Shown here: piece by piece, positions 7,915 through 14,323 of the stretch
Position numbering within the stretch: the stretch's first letter is position 1
Layout: the number at the start of each line of letters is the position of its first letter
Source of the DNA: JAAYYM01 sp964483395
Lineage (GTDB): Bacteria; Bacillota; Clostridia; Lachnospirales; Lachnospiraceae
NCBI GenBank assembly: GCA_964483395.1
Contig: CAZABT010000059.1
Location: 1-16,286, forward strand
DNA: 16,286 bases
Reading direction: 5' to 3'
Notes under the pieces: model-generated
Seen by the model: the letters and a program-made list of their open reading frames with translations, nothing else
Databases searched by the model: none
Told to the model about the DNA's origin: nothing
Position numbers and translations under genes: made by a program

Positions 7915-8454
7915 TCATAGCTTGACAATCTTTCTAACCGTATTGGCCGTGCGAATCGTGATATGGCTGCTGATGCCGGCACTTGCTGTTTTAGACCACC
8001 AATTGGTCTTCTGATAATCCTTTCGGACAAATGACCAAAAGATCACATCCTTGTATGGCTGAACCTGTTCATATCCGGTCCTTGGCTCACCAATTTCATG
8101 ATAGAATGCTTCATAGGATAGTGGAGGCAAGATAAAGATGAGGTTATCATAGATGTCCTTGTCCTCATTGCCCCACCAGTCGGGAGCATGCTCCAAGCGC
8201 TCGGCAAGTACATCCTGCGAGACGATGCATACCGGAATGTCCAGACCGAAGCGACTCTGAATCATGGCTCGAATTTCCTCCGATAAAATACTTGAATCGT
8301 CATTTGCACTCCGAAAGATGACATTGCCGCTGTTTAGATAGGTAGCAACATCTGTATAGCCTAACTTTTCAAAGCCTTCCTTCAATTCAGCCATTGGAAT
8401 TTTATTCTTTCCGCTGATATTAATTCCCCGTAATAATGCAATTGATTTGCTCAT
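7915..8454 (-). CDS. DUF1697 family protein
   Basis: The 179-residue protein shows the hallmark N-terminus of DUF1697: ALLRGINISGKNKIPM, then the helix AELKEGFEKLGY and YLNSGNVIF. The C-terminus carries the conserved ITIRTANTVRKI, so it is full length. The fold is a small alpha/beta protein and no biochemical function is established. TAGGAG sits about 8 bases before the ATG on the minus strand, and a promoter is visible further upstream. It is convergent with the ABC operon, 45 bases away, and divergent from the MutS2-like gene. Nothing in the context suggests a role. Confidence 0.9.
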   Translation of the reverse strand: MSKSIALLRGINISGKNKIPMAELKEGFEKLGYTDVATYLNSGNVIFRSANDDSSILSEEIRAMIQSRFGLDIPVCIVSQDVLAERLEHAPDWWGNEDKDIYDNLIFILPPLSYEAFYHEIGEPRTGYEQVQPYKDVIFWSFVRKDYQKTNWWSKTASAGISSHITIRTANTVRKIVKL

Positions 8455-8479
8455 GTTTTATTCTCCTATTATTGAATGG

Positions 8480-8508
8480 AGTATATCACAAAAATATAGA
8501 ATTATAAA
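8480..8508 (-). promoter_or_regulatory. Promoter of the DUF1697 gene
   Basis: Read on the minus strand, TTTATA (8503-8508) and TATACT (8480-8485) are separated by 17 bases. The -10 is preceded by TGA, an extended -10 element, which makes up for the weak -35. This is a motif-based call. Confidence 0.5.
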
Positions 8509-8522
8509 TAGATTTGTGACAA

Positions 8523-8568
8523 TCACTCAGCATGGTGCAATGCTGTCACTCAGCATGGTGCAATGCTT
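8523..8568. repeat. Two tandem 23-bp repeats, each a small hairpin
   Basis: Two adjacent copies begin tcactcagcatggtgcaatg and differ only in the last base. Each contains cagcat-ggtgca-atgct(g), so a 5-6-bp stem with a 6-base loop can form. The second copy runs directly into the TTGACA of the promoter at 8567. The position, immediately upstream of a -35 box, suits a regulator binding site as well as a neutral duplication. Confidence 0.8.
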
Positions 8569-8595
8569 GACAACTGTGGACACTCGTGCTAGACT
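8567..8595 (+). promoter_or_regulatory. Promoter with consensus -35 and extended -10, reading toward the MutS2-like gene
   Basis: TTGACA (8567-8572) and TAGACT (8590-8595) are 17 bases apart, with TGC directly before the -10 as an extended element. The nearest convincing start codon downstream is at 8811, so the transcript would carry a leader of about 200 bases. Confidence 0.65.
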
Positions 8596-8810
8596 GGCAG
8601 GTGTTAAAAGAATGATTGGAATATTGAAAGAGGTATTTTTTGTTAATTGTAATTGCTTGAGAAAACAGTGAATTGAAGAAGAAGGACAGAGCAGATAGTC
8701 TGAACGCTTGGAGAAGTGGAGCAGATAGTTTGTTTGTGTATTCTATTTGATGATTTGTTTTCTTTTTTTGTACCCATTTTCACATCATAATCTGAAAGGA
8801 ATCAATTACA
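8596..8810 (+). other. Untranslated leader or gene-free stretch before the MutS2-like gene
   Basis: I see no gene here. A 19-codon frame from the ATG at 8613 lacks a ribosome binding site. An 11-base direct repeat, gagcagatagt, occurs at 8689-8699 and 8719-8729. The T-rich run at about 8759-8769 has no stem before it and so is not a clear terminator. No riboswitch that I know is recognisable. The AAAGGA at 8795-8800 is the ribosome binding site for the next gene. Confidence 0.5.
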
Positions 8811-8858
8811 ATGAATCAAATAATGAATCAAATAATGAATCAAACAATGAATCAAACA
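8811..8858 (+). repeat. Four tandem 12-bp repeats at the start of the MutS2-like gene
   Basis: Two copies of atgaatcaaata are followed by two of atgaatcaaaca, and then a diverged unit ctgaacgcaaca (8859-8870). The reading frame is kept, so the protein begins with four MNQ(I/T) units and offers four in-frame ATG codons. The first ATG has the best-placed ribosome binding site. Unit gain or loss would change N-terminal length without a frameshift. Confidence 0.92.
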
Positions 8859-10772
8859 CTGAACGCAACATTTGAAATCACAGGATTTGAATATATTAAG
8901 AATTTAATCGCAGAATATGCAAATACAGATGAAGCAAAGCAAAGAGCAGCGCAATTGCAGCCGATGCTGAAGGAATCAGAGCTTAGAAAGAGCCTGCGCG
9001 ATACAACACAGGCAAGGCAGATGTTAGACGAGATCGGGGCACCGCCTATTCCGAGGATGGAGCGAATCAAGGAGTACATTGACCGTGCGGTGATGGGAGA
9101 ATTACTGCTAGCAGAGGAAATGGAGGCAGTCGGTATTTTTCTGGTTGCCGTGAAGCGGATGAAGTCCTATTTGGAAAAGGGCAGGGAGAAGCAGATTGGA
9201 TTGGCATTTTACAGCGATAATCTGCAATTTCCGGAAGCCTTGTATGAGGAAATTGAGCGAAGCATCCGTGATGGCAGAGTAGATGATTATGCATCGGGAA
9301 CCCTGCGTGATATTCGTCGTAATCTGCAGCTTTTGAAGGATAAAATCAATGATAAGGCTGAAAAGACACTGCAAAGCAATAAGGCATATCTGGCTGATTC
9401 ATTTTTAGTCAGAAGAAATAACCGGCTTTGTATTCCAGTAAAGAAGGAATATCGAAACAAGATTGCCGGCAGTGTCATTGACAAATCATCGACCGGTGCG
9501 ACATTTTTCATTGAACCGGAAGCAGTTGCCAGACTGCAGGAGGAGTATGAGCTGCTTCTGATGGATGAGGATACAGAGGTGCGTCGGATTTTGTATGTGC
9601 TGATGGAACAGATTTCAGATGCAGAGACTGTTATTCGAGAAGATATCAGAGTCTTGGCAGAACTGGATTTTGTATTTGCCAAGGGTAAATTATCGGCAGA
9701 TCTGAGTGCTGTGGAGCCTGTCATCAATACAGAGAATCACATGCGGCTTGTAAATGCACGTAATCCGCTGCTCAAGGCAGAAGAATGCGTGCCCTTGAAT
9801 TTCACAATTGGCGGAGAAATACGCGGTGTGATTATTACGGGACCGAATACCGGAGGAAAGACGGTTGCAATTAAAACGGCAGCACTTATGAATCTGATGG
9901 CCTGTGCAGGACTTCATGTACCATGTGACCAAGCTGAGATACCGATGCGCAGTCAGGTGCTCTGTGACATTGGCGATGGGCAGAATATTTCGGATAATCT
10001 ATCAACTTTTTCGGCGCATATTAAGAATGTGCTTGATATTTTAAAGGTCGTAAACCGGGAAAGCATGGTGGTGTTGGATGAACTTGGCTCAGGGACTGAT
10101 CCGGCAGAGGGAATGGGAATTGCAATCGCGGTACTGGAGGAGTTGAGAAAAAGTCAGTGTTTGTTTCTTGTGACCACACATTATCCGGAGGTGAAGGAAT
10201 ACGCAAATCGTTATCCGGAAATCATGAATGCGAGAATGGCCTTTGACCGGGACAGTCTACGACCGCTTTATATGCTTGAAATCGGAAAAGCAGGAGACAG
10301 CTGTGCGCTTTATATTGCGAAGCGTCTTGGTGTACCGGCTTCCATGCTGCAGGTTGCAGCCAAGGAGGCATATGGAGAGGTATCCGAGGAACTGATGACC
10401 GAATTGGAATTGACAGGACAGAGTATCGGTCTGCAAAAGGAGAGTGCGCCTAAGGTAGTCAAGGTGCAGGCTGTCAAGAAAGAAGCTGTTCATGGAGAGG
10501 GCTTTGCGCGTGGCGATAGTGTTGAAGTCATGCCTGACGGGAAGATTGGGATTGTGGTTCGGCCGGCAGATTTACAGGGAAATGTCCTTGTGCAGATTGC
10601 CAAGGAAAAAAGTGAGATCAGTCATAAGCGGCTCAAGCTGAAGGTGGCGGCATCACAGCTCTATCCGGAGGATTATGATTTTTCGATTATCTTTGATACT
10701 GTGGAACAGCGAAAGGCTCATCATCAAATGGAAAGAAAGTATGTGGCCGGACAGCAGATTGAGTTGACATGA
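8811..10772 (+). CDS. MutS2-like ATPase lacking the Smr nuclease domain
   Basis: The 653-residue protein resembles MutS2 through its core and clamp helices. Around LVRRNNRLCIPVKKEYRNKI and the GSVIDKSSTGATFFIEP motif it is a close family match. The ATPase has Walker A GPNTGGKT (344-351), Walker B VVLDELGSGTDP (Asp423/Glu424) and TTHYPEVKEYA. After the ATPase comes a KOW-like segment (FARGDSVEVMPDGKIGIVV). It then ends with MERKYVAGQQIELT instead of the Smr endonuclease domain that completes standard MutS2 of about 780 residues. There is no downstream Smr-coding remnant, so this looks like an established shorter paralogue, not a fresh truncation. MutS2 proteins act on recombination intermediates or on collided ribosomes. 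Without Smr this one would bind and remodel but not cut. Confidence 0.88.
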   Translation: MNQIMNQIMNQTMNQTLNATFEITGFEYIKNLIAEYANTDEAKQRAAQLQPMLKESELRKSLRDTTQARQMLDEIGAPPIPRMERIKEYIDRAVMGELLLAEEMEAVGIFLVAVKRMKSYLEKGREKQIGLAFYSDNLQFPEALYEEIERSIRDGRVDDYASGTLRDIRRNLQLLKDKINDKAEKTLQSNKAYLADSFLVRRNNRLCIPVKKEYRNKIAGSVIDKSSTGATFFIEPEAVARLQEEYELLLMDEDTEVRRILYVLMEQISDAETVIREDIRVLAELDFVFAKGKLSADLSAVEPVINTENHMRLVNARNPLLKAEECVPLNFTIGGEIRGVIITGPNTGGKTVAIKTAALMNLMACAGLHVPCDQAEIPMRSQVLCDIGDGQNISDNLSTFSAHIKNVLDILKVVNRESMVVLDELGSGTDPAEGMGIAIAVLEELRKSQCLFLVTTHYPEVKEYANRYPEIMNARMAFDRDSLRPLYMLEIGKAGDSCALYIAKRLGVPASMLQVAAKEAYGEVSEELMTELELTGQSIGLQKESAPKVVKVQAVKKEAVHGEGFARGDSVEVMPDGKIGIVVRPADLQGNVLVQIAKEKSEISHKRLKLKVAASQLYPEDYDFSIIFDTVEQRKAHHQMERKYVAGQQIELT

Positions 10773-10779
10773 CAGACGA

Positions 10780-10830
10780 AAGAATATCAATAGTTTTTAC
10801 GGAATATAAGTAAAAACTATTGATATTCTT
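10780..10830. terminator. 21-bp perfect inverted repeat (terminator-like hairpin, or operator)
   Basis: The arms at 10780-10800 and 10810-10830 are perfect reverse complements of 21 bases, around a 9-base loop (ggaatataa). It begins 8 bases after the MutS2-like stop codon, where a terminator is expected. The right arm contains the -35 hexamer of the next gene's promoter, and the stem is followed by gaagttattt, not by a T-run. Termination, operator function, or both are possible. Confidence 0.6.
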
Positions 10831-10848
10831 GAAGTTATTTGGTATACT
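10820..10848 (+). promoter_or_regulatory. Promoter of the DUF4143 ATPase gene
   Basis: TTGATA (10820-10825) and TATACT (10843-10848) are 17 bases apart, with TGG just before the -10 as an extended element. The -35 lies inside the right arm of the 21-bp inverted repeat. The start codon follows 22 bases after the -10. Confidence 0.7.
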
Positions 10849-10870
10849 ATAAAGCAAAGGAGGAGACGAC

Positions 10871-12070
10871 ATGATTGTTAGGCTGGAGTATTTGAAAATA
10901 CTGAAGACTTACCGAGATGTTCCGTTGGTAAAGATACTTGCTGGAATTCGGCGTTGTGGCAAGTCTACAATTTTAGATATGTTGAAGGATGATCTGTTCC
11001 AAAGCGGCGTTGCGGAAGAACATATCATCAGTATGTGTTATACATCGGAAGACTTTGCTGATGGTATGACCTCAAAGGATATGTATCGGGCAATCAAGGA
11101 GAAAATGACTGACAGTGGACGCTATTACCTTTTGCTTGACGAGGTACAAGAAATATCAGGCTGGGAAAAAGCTGTCAACAGCTTGTTGGAGGATGCCAAT
11201 ACTGATATCTATATAACAGGTTCCAATTCCAAACTGATGTCAAGCGAGATTTCTACTTACCTGACAGGGCGATATATCTCGATTCCGGTTTTTACCTTGT
11301 CCTTTGCTGAGTATGTAGAGTTCAAAAAAGGAAGCATACTGTCTCTAAAGGAATTGCTGAACGAATATATCCGTATGGGCGGTTTTCCAATTGTGGCGAA
11401 TGGAAACTTTGAGGAACGCTCTGCCTATCAGATTGTGGAGGGAATATACAACTCCGTTATCACCAGTGATATTACAAAGCGGCATCACATTACGAACTTT
11501 GATTTATTCAATCGTGTCGTAAAATACATTGTTGAGAATGTCGGCAAGACTTTTTCCGCCAATGCGATTGTGAAGTTCCTTAAAAGTGAAGGGCGTCCGC
11601 TTTCAGTGGAAGCAGTCTACAACTACTTGGAATGGCTGGAAAAGGCGTTTGTTATCTACCGATGTCAGCGATACGATTTGCAGGGAAAATCCGTACTGAA
11701 AACACAAGAAAAATTTTACCTTGCGGATGCTTCTCTGAAATACTGCATTATGGGGTTTTCTCCGAAATCCATTGCAGCAATGCTTGAAAATATTGTTTAC
11801 TTTGAACTTCGCAGAAAAGGCTATGAAGTTTATGTCGGTAAAAATGAGACAAAGGAAATTGATTTTGTAGCAGTACGGCGTGATGAGCGTGTTTATGTTC
11901 AGGTGTGCCGCAGGCTGCCGGAGGAATCTGACCGTGAGGTCGCAAACCTGCTTGCCATCAAAGATAACTACCCTAAGTATGTTGTCACGCTGGATGAGTT
12001 CGTAACGGGTAATATCAATGGAGTTAAGATTGTACATTTAGCTGATTTTCTGCTGAATAGTCAATATTGA
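10871..12070 (+). CDS. AAA ATPase with C-terminal DUF4143 (PD-(D/E)XK-like) domain
   Basis: At 399 residues this is a full-length member of the widespread ATP-binding/DUF4143 family. The AAA_14 domain has Walker A GIRRCGKST (25-33), Walker B LLLDEVQE (Asp90/Glu91) and a sensor-like ITGSNSKLMSSE. The C-terminal DUF4143 part reads ENIVYFELRRKGYEVYVG, then KEIDFVAV and VYVQVC. That is the layout of a PD-(D/E)XK-type fold, but with Gln where a catalytic Lys or Glu might sit, so nuclease activity is doubtful. AAGGAGG precedes the ATG. The gene has its own promoter and is bracketed by copies of taaaaactattg (10811-10822 and 12074-12085). This suggests a self-contained cassette. The biological role of the family is not settled. 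Confidence 0.9.
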   Translation: MIVRLEYLKILKTYRDVPLVKILAGIRRCGKSTILDMLKDDLFQSGVAEEHIISMCYTSEDFADGMTSKDMYRAIKEKMTDSGRYYLLLDEVQEISGWEKAVNSLLEDANTDIYITGSNSKLMSSEISTYLTGRYISIPVFTLSFAEYVEFKKGSILSLKELLNEYIRMGGFPIVANGNFEERSAYQIVEGIYNSVITSDITKRHHITNFDLFNRVVKYIVENVGKTFSANAIVKFLKSEGRPLSVEAVYNYLEWLEKAFVIYRCQRYDLQGKSVLKTQEKFYLADASLKYCIMGFSPKSIAAMLENIVYFELRRKGYEVYVGKNETKEIDFVAVRRDERVYVQVCRRLPEESDREVANLLAIKDNYPKYVVTLDEFVTGNINGVKIVHLADFLLNSQY

Positions 12071-12134
12071 ATTTAAAAACTATTGTGATTGCATGACTTT
12101 TGATTTATGCTTGTATTGAGCGGAGGATGAGGTC

Positions 12135-12848
12135 ATGCAATTATTGATTTCCGGGGAAATGATTGATTTGAGAAAGCTGGCTCAGAAATATCATTATCAG
12201 GAAGCGGATTTGGAACAGTTAGGTGCATTGTGGCAGGAAGTGAACTTCTGTATGAGGAGGTCTGCAGAAGACCTGTCTAAACCTGCAGTTGAAGTTTTTC
12301 ATAAAGATATTACACAGAAGGAATTTCAACTGCTTCCGATCAGACAGGCTGTCCTGATGGCAATGACGCTTGGTGATGAGGTGGACAAGCGGCAGGAGAT
12401 TTATCTGGAAAATGAGAACCTGACGGCGGCATACATGATGGAATGCATTTGTAATGAGGTGCTGCTCAGCCTGTATCAAAAGCTGAACCGACAGTATGCC
12501 GCGGAATATGGCAACTATATTAAGCGGTATCATTTTATTGGAGAACAGATACCGCTGTCGCAAATGCAGGAGGTATTGAAGCTGCTGGAGCAACAAAGGA
12601 TTACCTGCAATGCTTACGGTGTTTTACAGCCAAAGAAAAGTGTGGTCTTTTTTGCGGAACTGACGTCTGATACAAACGAAGAATGTCAGGGAATCTGCCA
12701 GTATTGTACGCGCCGGGATTGCTCAAATAAGGAAGCTGAAGGTTATCATCTGACATATGGATATCAGGCAATTTTCAATCAGAGGCAGGTAAGAGGCAGG
12801 GTAGCAGAACACAGTATGGAATCAGGAGATTTTAGAGGGATATTATGA
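12135..12848 (+). CDS. Probable vitamin B12-dependent methionine synthase activation-like protein
   Basis: The 237-residue protein is recognised by similarity of pattern, not by a single decisive motif. The central part (VLMAMTLGDEVDKRQEIYLEN, then a helix with MECICNEVLLSLYQ) follows the layout of the MetH reactivation domain and its stand-alone relatives. The C-terminus has a four-cysteine cluster, C184-x3-C188-x2-C191-x4-C196 (CQGICQYCTRRDC), as I recall from clostridial stand-alone versions; it could bind iron-sulphur or zinc. The next gene, a cobalamin adenosyltransferase-like protein, overlaps it by four bases (ATGA), supporting a joint corrinoid role. GGAGG at 12122-12126 gives good spacing to the ATG. 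I see no cobalamin riboswitch in the 64 bases upstream. A corrinoid-unrelated Cys-rich protein remains possible. Confidence 0.6.
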   Translation: MQLLISGEMIDLRKLAQKYHYQEADLEQLGALWQEVNFCMRRSAEDLSKPAVEVFHKDITQKEFQLLPIRQAVLMAMTLGDEVDKRQEIYLENENLTAAYMMECICNEVLLSLYQKLNRQYAAEYGNYIKRYHFIGEQIPLSQMQEVLKLLEQQRITCNAYGVLQPKKSVVFFAELTSDTNEECQGICQYCTRRDCSNKEAEGYHLTYGYQAIFNQRQVRGRVAEHSMESGDFRGIL

Positions 12849-13372
12849 AGCAGGGAATGATACAAATTTATACAGGTGATGGCAAGGGCAAGACAACAGC
12901 AGCGATAGGCCAGTGTATCAGAGCAATGGGAGCAGGATATAAGGTAGTGTTCGTGCAGTTCATGAAGGGCAGCAAAACGAGTGAGCTGAACATTTTAAGA
13001 CAATTGAAGGATGTCACTGTCTTGCGGAGCGAAAAGGATTTTGGCTTTTATACACAAATGACGGAAGCTGATAAAACAGAACTTACTCAGATACATAACG
13101 AGTTGTTCAGAAAGGTGACTGATATAGTCAATCAAGATAAATGTGATTTGCTCGTCCTCGATGAGCTGACTTATCCTTATGAGTGGAATCTGATTGCAAG
13201 AGATGCCGTGGAGGAGCTGATCTGTCATAAGCCAAAACAGCTTGAGCTTGTGATTACAGGCCGTCATCCGGCATCGTTATTCATGGAGCATGCAGACTAT
13301 ATCACCGAAATGAAAGCAGTACGCCATCCTTATGAGAAAGGAACGGCAGCAAGAGAAGGAATTGAATACTAA
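12845..13372 (+). CDS. Cob(I)alamin adenosyltransferase-like protein (CobA/CobO/BtuR family)
   Basis: The 175-residue protein begins with IQIYTGDGKGKTTAAIGQCI. This is the characteristic P-loop of CobA/BtuR enzymes (GDGKGKTT at 11-18), which uses ATP as the adenosyl donor to make adenosylcobalamin from cob(I)alamin. Further family marks are VVFVQFMKGSKTSE, the Walker B-like LLVLDELTYPYEWNLI (Asp106/Glu107) and LVITGRHPASLFMEHADYITEM near the end. The ATG overlaps the previous stop as ATGA, so the two are translationally coupled. It is slightly shorter than E. coli BtuR, lacking an N-terminal extension, as in many Clostridia. It may act on a specific corrinoid protein rather than in bulk cobalamin synthesis, since no other cob genes are nearby. 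Confidence 0.88.
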   Translation: MKQGMIQIYTGDGKGKTTAAIGQCIRAMGAGYKVVFVQFMKGSKTSELNILRQLKDVTVLRSEKDFGFYTQMTEADKTELTQIHNELFRKVTDIVNQDKCDLLVLDELTYPYEWNLIARDAVEELICHKPKQLELVITGRHPASLFMEHADYITEMKAVRHPYEKGTAAREGIEY

Positions 13373-13396
13373 ATTGCATATGAATTTGCATATGAA
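13373..13396. repeat. Two tandem 12-bp repeats
   Basis: attgcatatgaa (13373-13384) is followed directly by tttgcatatgaa (13385-13396), lying between the adenosyltransferase-like gene and the DUF3795 gene. It is a third 12-bp tandem duplication in the window. Each unit contains the palindrome gcatatgc only in part, so no clear operator is implied. Confidence 0.85.
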
Positions 13397-13417
13397 ACAG
13401 AAGAGGAGCGTGAAGCA

Positions 13418-13831
13418 ATGTTTGAATTTATGAAGAAGTACATGGAAAGTCCGGAGGAAATTTTAAGTGTCTGTGGGGATGACTGTAGTGTCTGCCCAAG
13501 GTACAGAGCATCAACAGATGAGGAGTACAGGGAAGTGGCGGAATTCTGGTATCGTATCGGCTGGCGTGATCATGTTGTAAGCCGTGAGGAAATCATATGC
13601 CACGGGTGTTCTGTGGACAACAACTGCCGTTACCGTCTGATGCAGTGTACTGAAGAACATAAGGTCAAAGCCTGCAATCAATGCAAGAGCTATCCTTGTC
13701 AAAAGATTCAGGATATGCATGAAAGTTCAGACCAGAAGGAAGCGGAATGCAGAGCAATGCTGAATGATGAAGAATTTGCGATTATGAAGCGTTCTTTCTA
13801 TTGTAAAAGAGATCATTTGGAAAAACTCTAA
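13418..13831 (+). CDS. Cys-rich DUF3795 family protein (probable zinc binding)
   Basis: The 137-residue protein is rich in paired cysteines. The N-terminal CGDDCSVCPRY (Cys19, 23, 26) is the DUF3795 signature. It is followed by CHGC, NNC, MQC, the ACNQCKSYPC cluster, and a last Cys near the end (SFYCKRD). DUF3795 proteins are small putative metal-binding proteins of unknown function, common in anaerobic Firmicutes and Archaea. GAGGAG at 13403-13408 lies 9 bases from the ATG. The gene is 45 bases downstream of the adenosyltransferase-like gene on the same strand and may share its transcript, though no function links them. It is convergent with the HxlR gene, whose stop is 7 bases away, and no hairpin terminator lies between them. 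Confidence 0.85.
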   Translation: MFEFMKKYMESPEEILSVCGDDCSVCPRYRASTDEEYREVAEFWYRIGWRDHVVSREEIICHGCSVDNNCRYRLMQCTEEHKVKACNQCKSYPCQKIQDMHESSDQKEAECRAMLNDEEFAIMKRSFYCKRDHLEKL

Positions 13832-13837
13832 TCTTTT

Positions 13838-14164
13838 TTAGGACTGTTTGATTGAAGCCTGATATCCCCTGCCCCAATTCCACATGGAATCAAGCACGGG
13901 TTTCAGGCTTTTTCCCATGTCTGTTAAGGAATATTCCACGCGCGGCGGAACCTCTGCAAAGACCTCACGTCTGACAAGTCCGTCTGCTTCCATTGAGCGA
14001 AGATTCGCAGTCAGCACCTTTTGACTGACGCTTCCGATGGATTTTTTTAACTCACCAAAGCGCTTTGTATCATCAATGAGATCGCGTAGTATTAAAACCT
14101 TCCATTTGTCAGAGAGCAGCATTAAGGTAGTCTCTACCGGACAGGCAGGTATTTGCTTGTTCAT
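13838..14164 (-). CDS. HxlR-family transcriptional regulator
   Basis: This 108-residue winged-helix protein matches the HxlR/DUF24 family throughout. It opens with CPVETTLMLLSDKWKVLILRDL, continues FGELKKSIGSVSQKVLTANLRSMEADGLVRR, and has the wing VPPRVEYSLTDMGKSLKPVLD. Its only cysteine is Cys8, at the N-terminal position used for thiol-based sensing of quinones, aldehydes or disulphide stress in relatives such as YodB and HypR. Redox sensing is therefore plausible. It is transcribed divergently from the MBL-fold-like gene, from a promoter that overlaps that gene's promoter, so it most likely controls that neighbour and itself. Confidence 0.92.
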   Translation of the reverse strand: MNKQIPACPVETTLMLLSDKWKVLILRDLIDDTKRFGELKKSIGSVSQKVLTANLRSMEADGLVRREVFAEVPPRVEYSLTDMGKSLKPVLDSMWNWGRGYQASIKQS

Positions 14165-14220
14165 CGTCGAAATCCTCCATTAGTATCCATTTGGTGCTTA
14201 GAGCACTTTATTGTGCCTAC

Positions 14221-14293
14221 TTTACGTTTGAACCGTATGGCTCTATTATGTAGCCAGAGGTTCAAAAAGTCAATACCTCATACGGAAAGTATG
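14221..14293. promoter_or_regulatory. Overlapping divergent promoters and candidate HxlR operator
   Basis: On the minus strand TTGACT (14268-14273) and CATAAT (14245-14250) are 17 bases apart and read toward the HxlR gene. On the plus strand TTTACG (14221-14226) and TATTAT (14244-14249), also 17 apart, read toward the MBL-like gene. The two -10 boxes occupy the same bases, so polymerase can use only one at a time. The pair ccgtatg (14233-14239) and catacgg (14279-14285) forms an inverted repeat across both promoters, and a tighter catac-ggaaa-gtatg lies at 14279-14293. A further gtgct-tag-agcac is at 14194-14206. The minus promoter is stronger by consensus. Confidence 0.6.
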
Positions 14294-14323
14294 TAGCAAC
14301 TTAATTTTAAGGAGGAAATCACA

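Noticed and set aside
7892..8014. 40-codon hydrophobic plus-strand frame from GTG 7892
   Set aside because: It is antisense to the conserved C-terminus of the DUF1697 protein, and its ribosome binding site is poorly spaced. Its hydrophobic nature is explained by the complementary codons.
8447..8671. 74-codon plus-strand frame
   Set aside because: It starts inside the DUF1697 gene on the opposite strand and reads through the DUF1697 promoter, the 23-bp repeats and the next promoter; no protein family is recognisable.
12071..12134. Cobalamin riboswitch upstream of the corrinoid-like gene pair
   Set aside because: Only 64 bases are available, too short for the known aptamer, and no B12-box-like sequence is visible.
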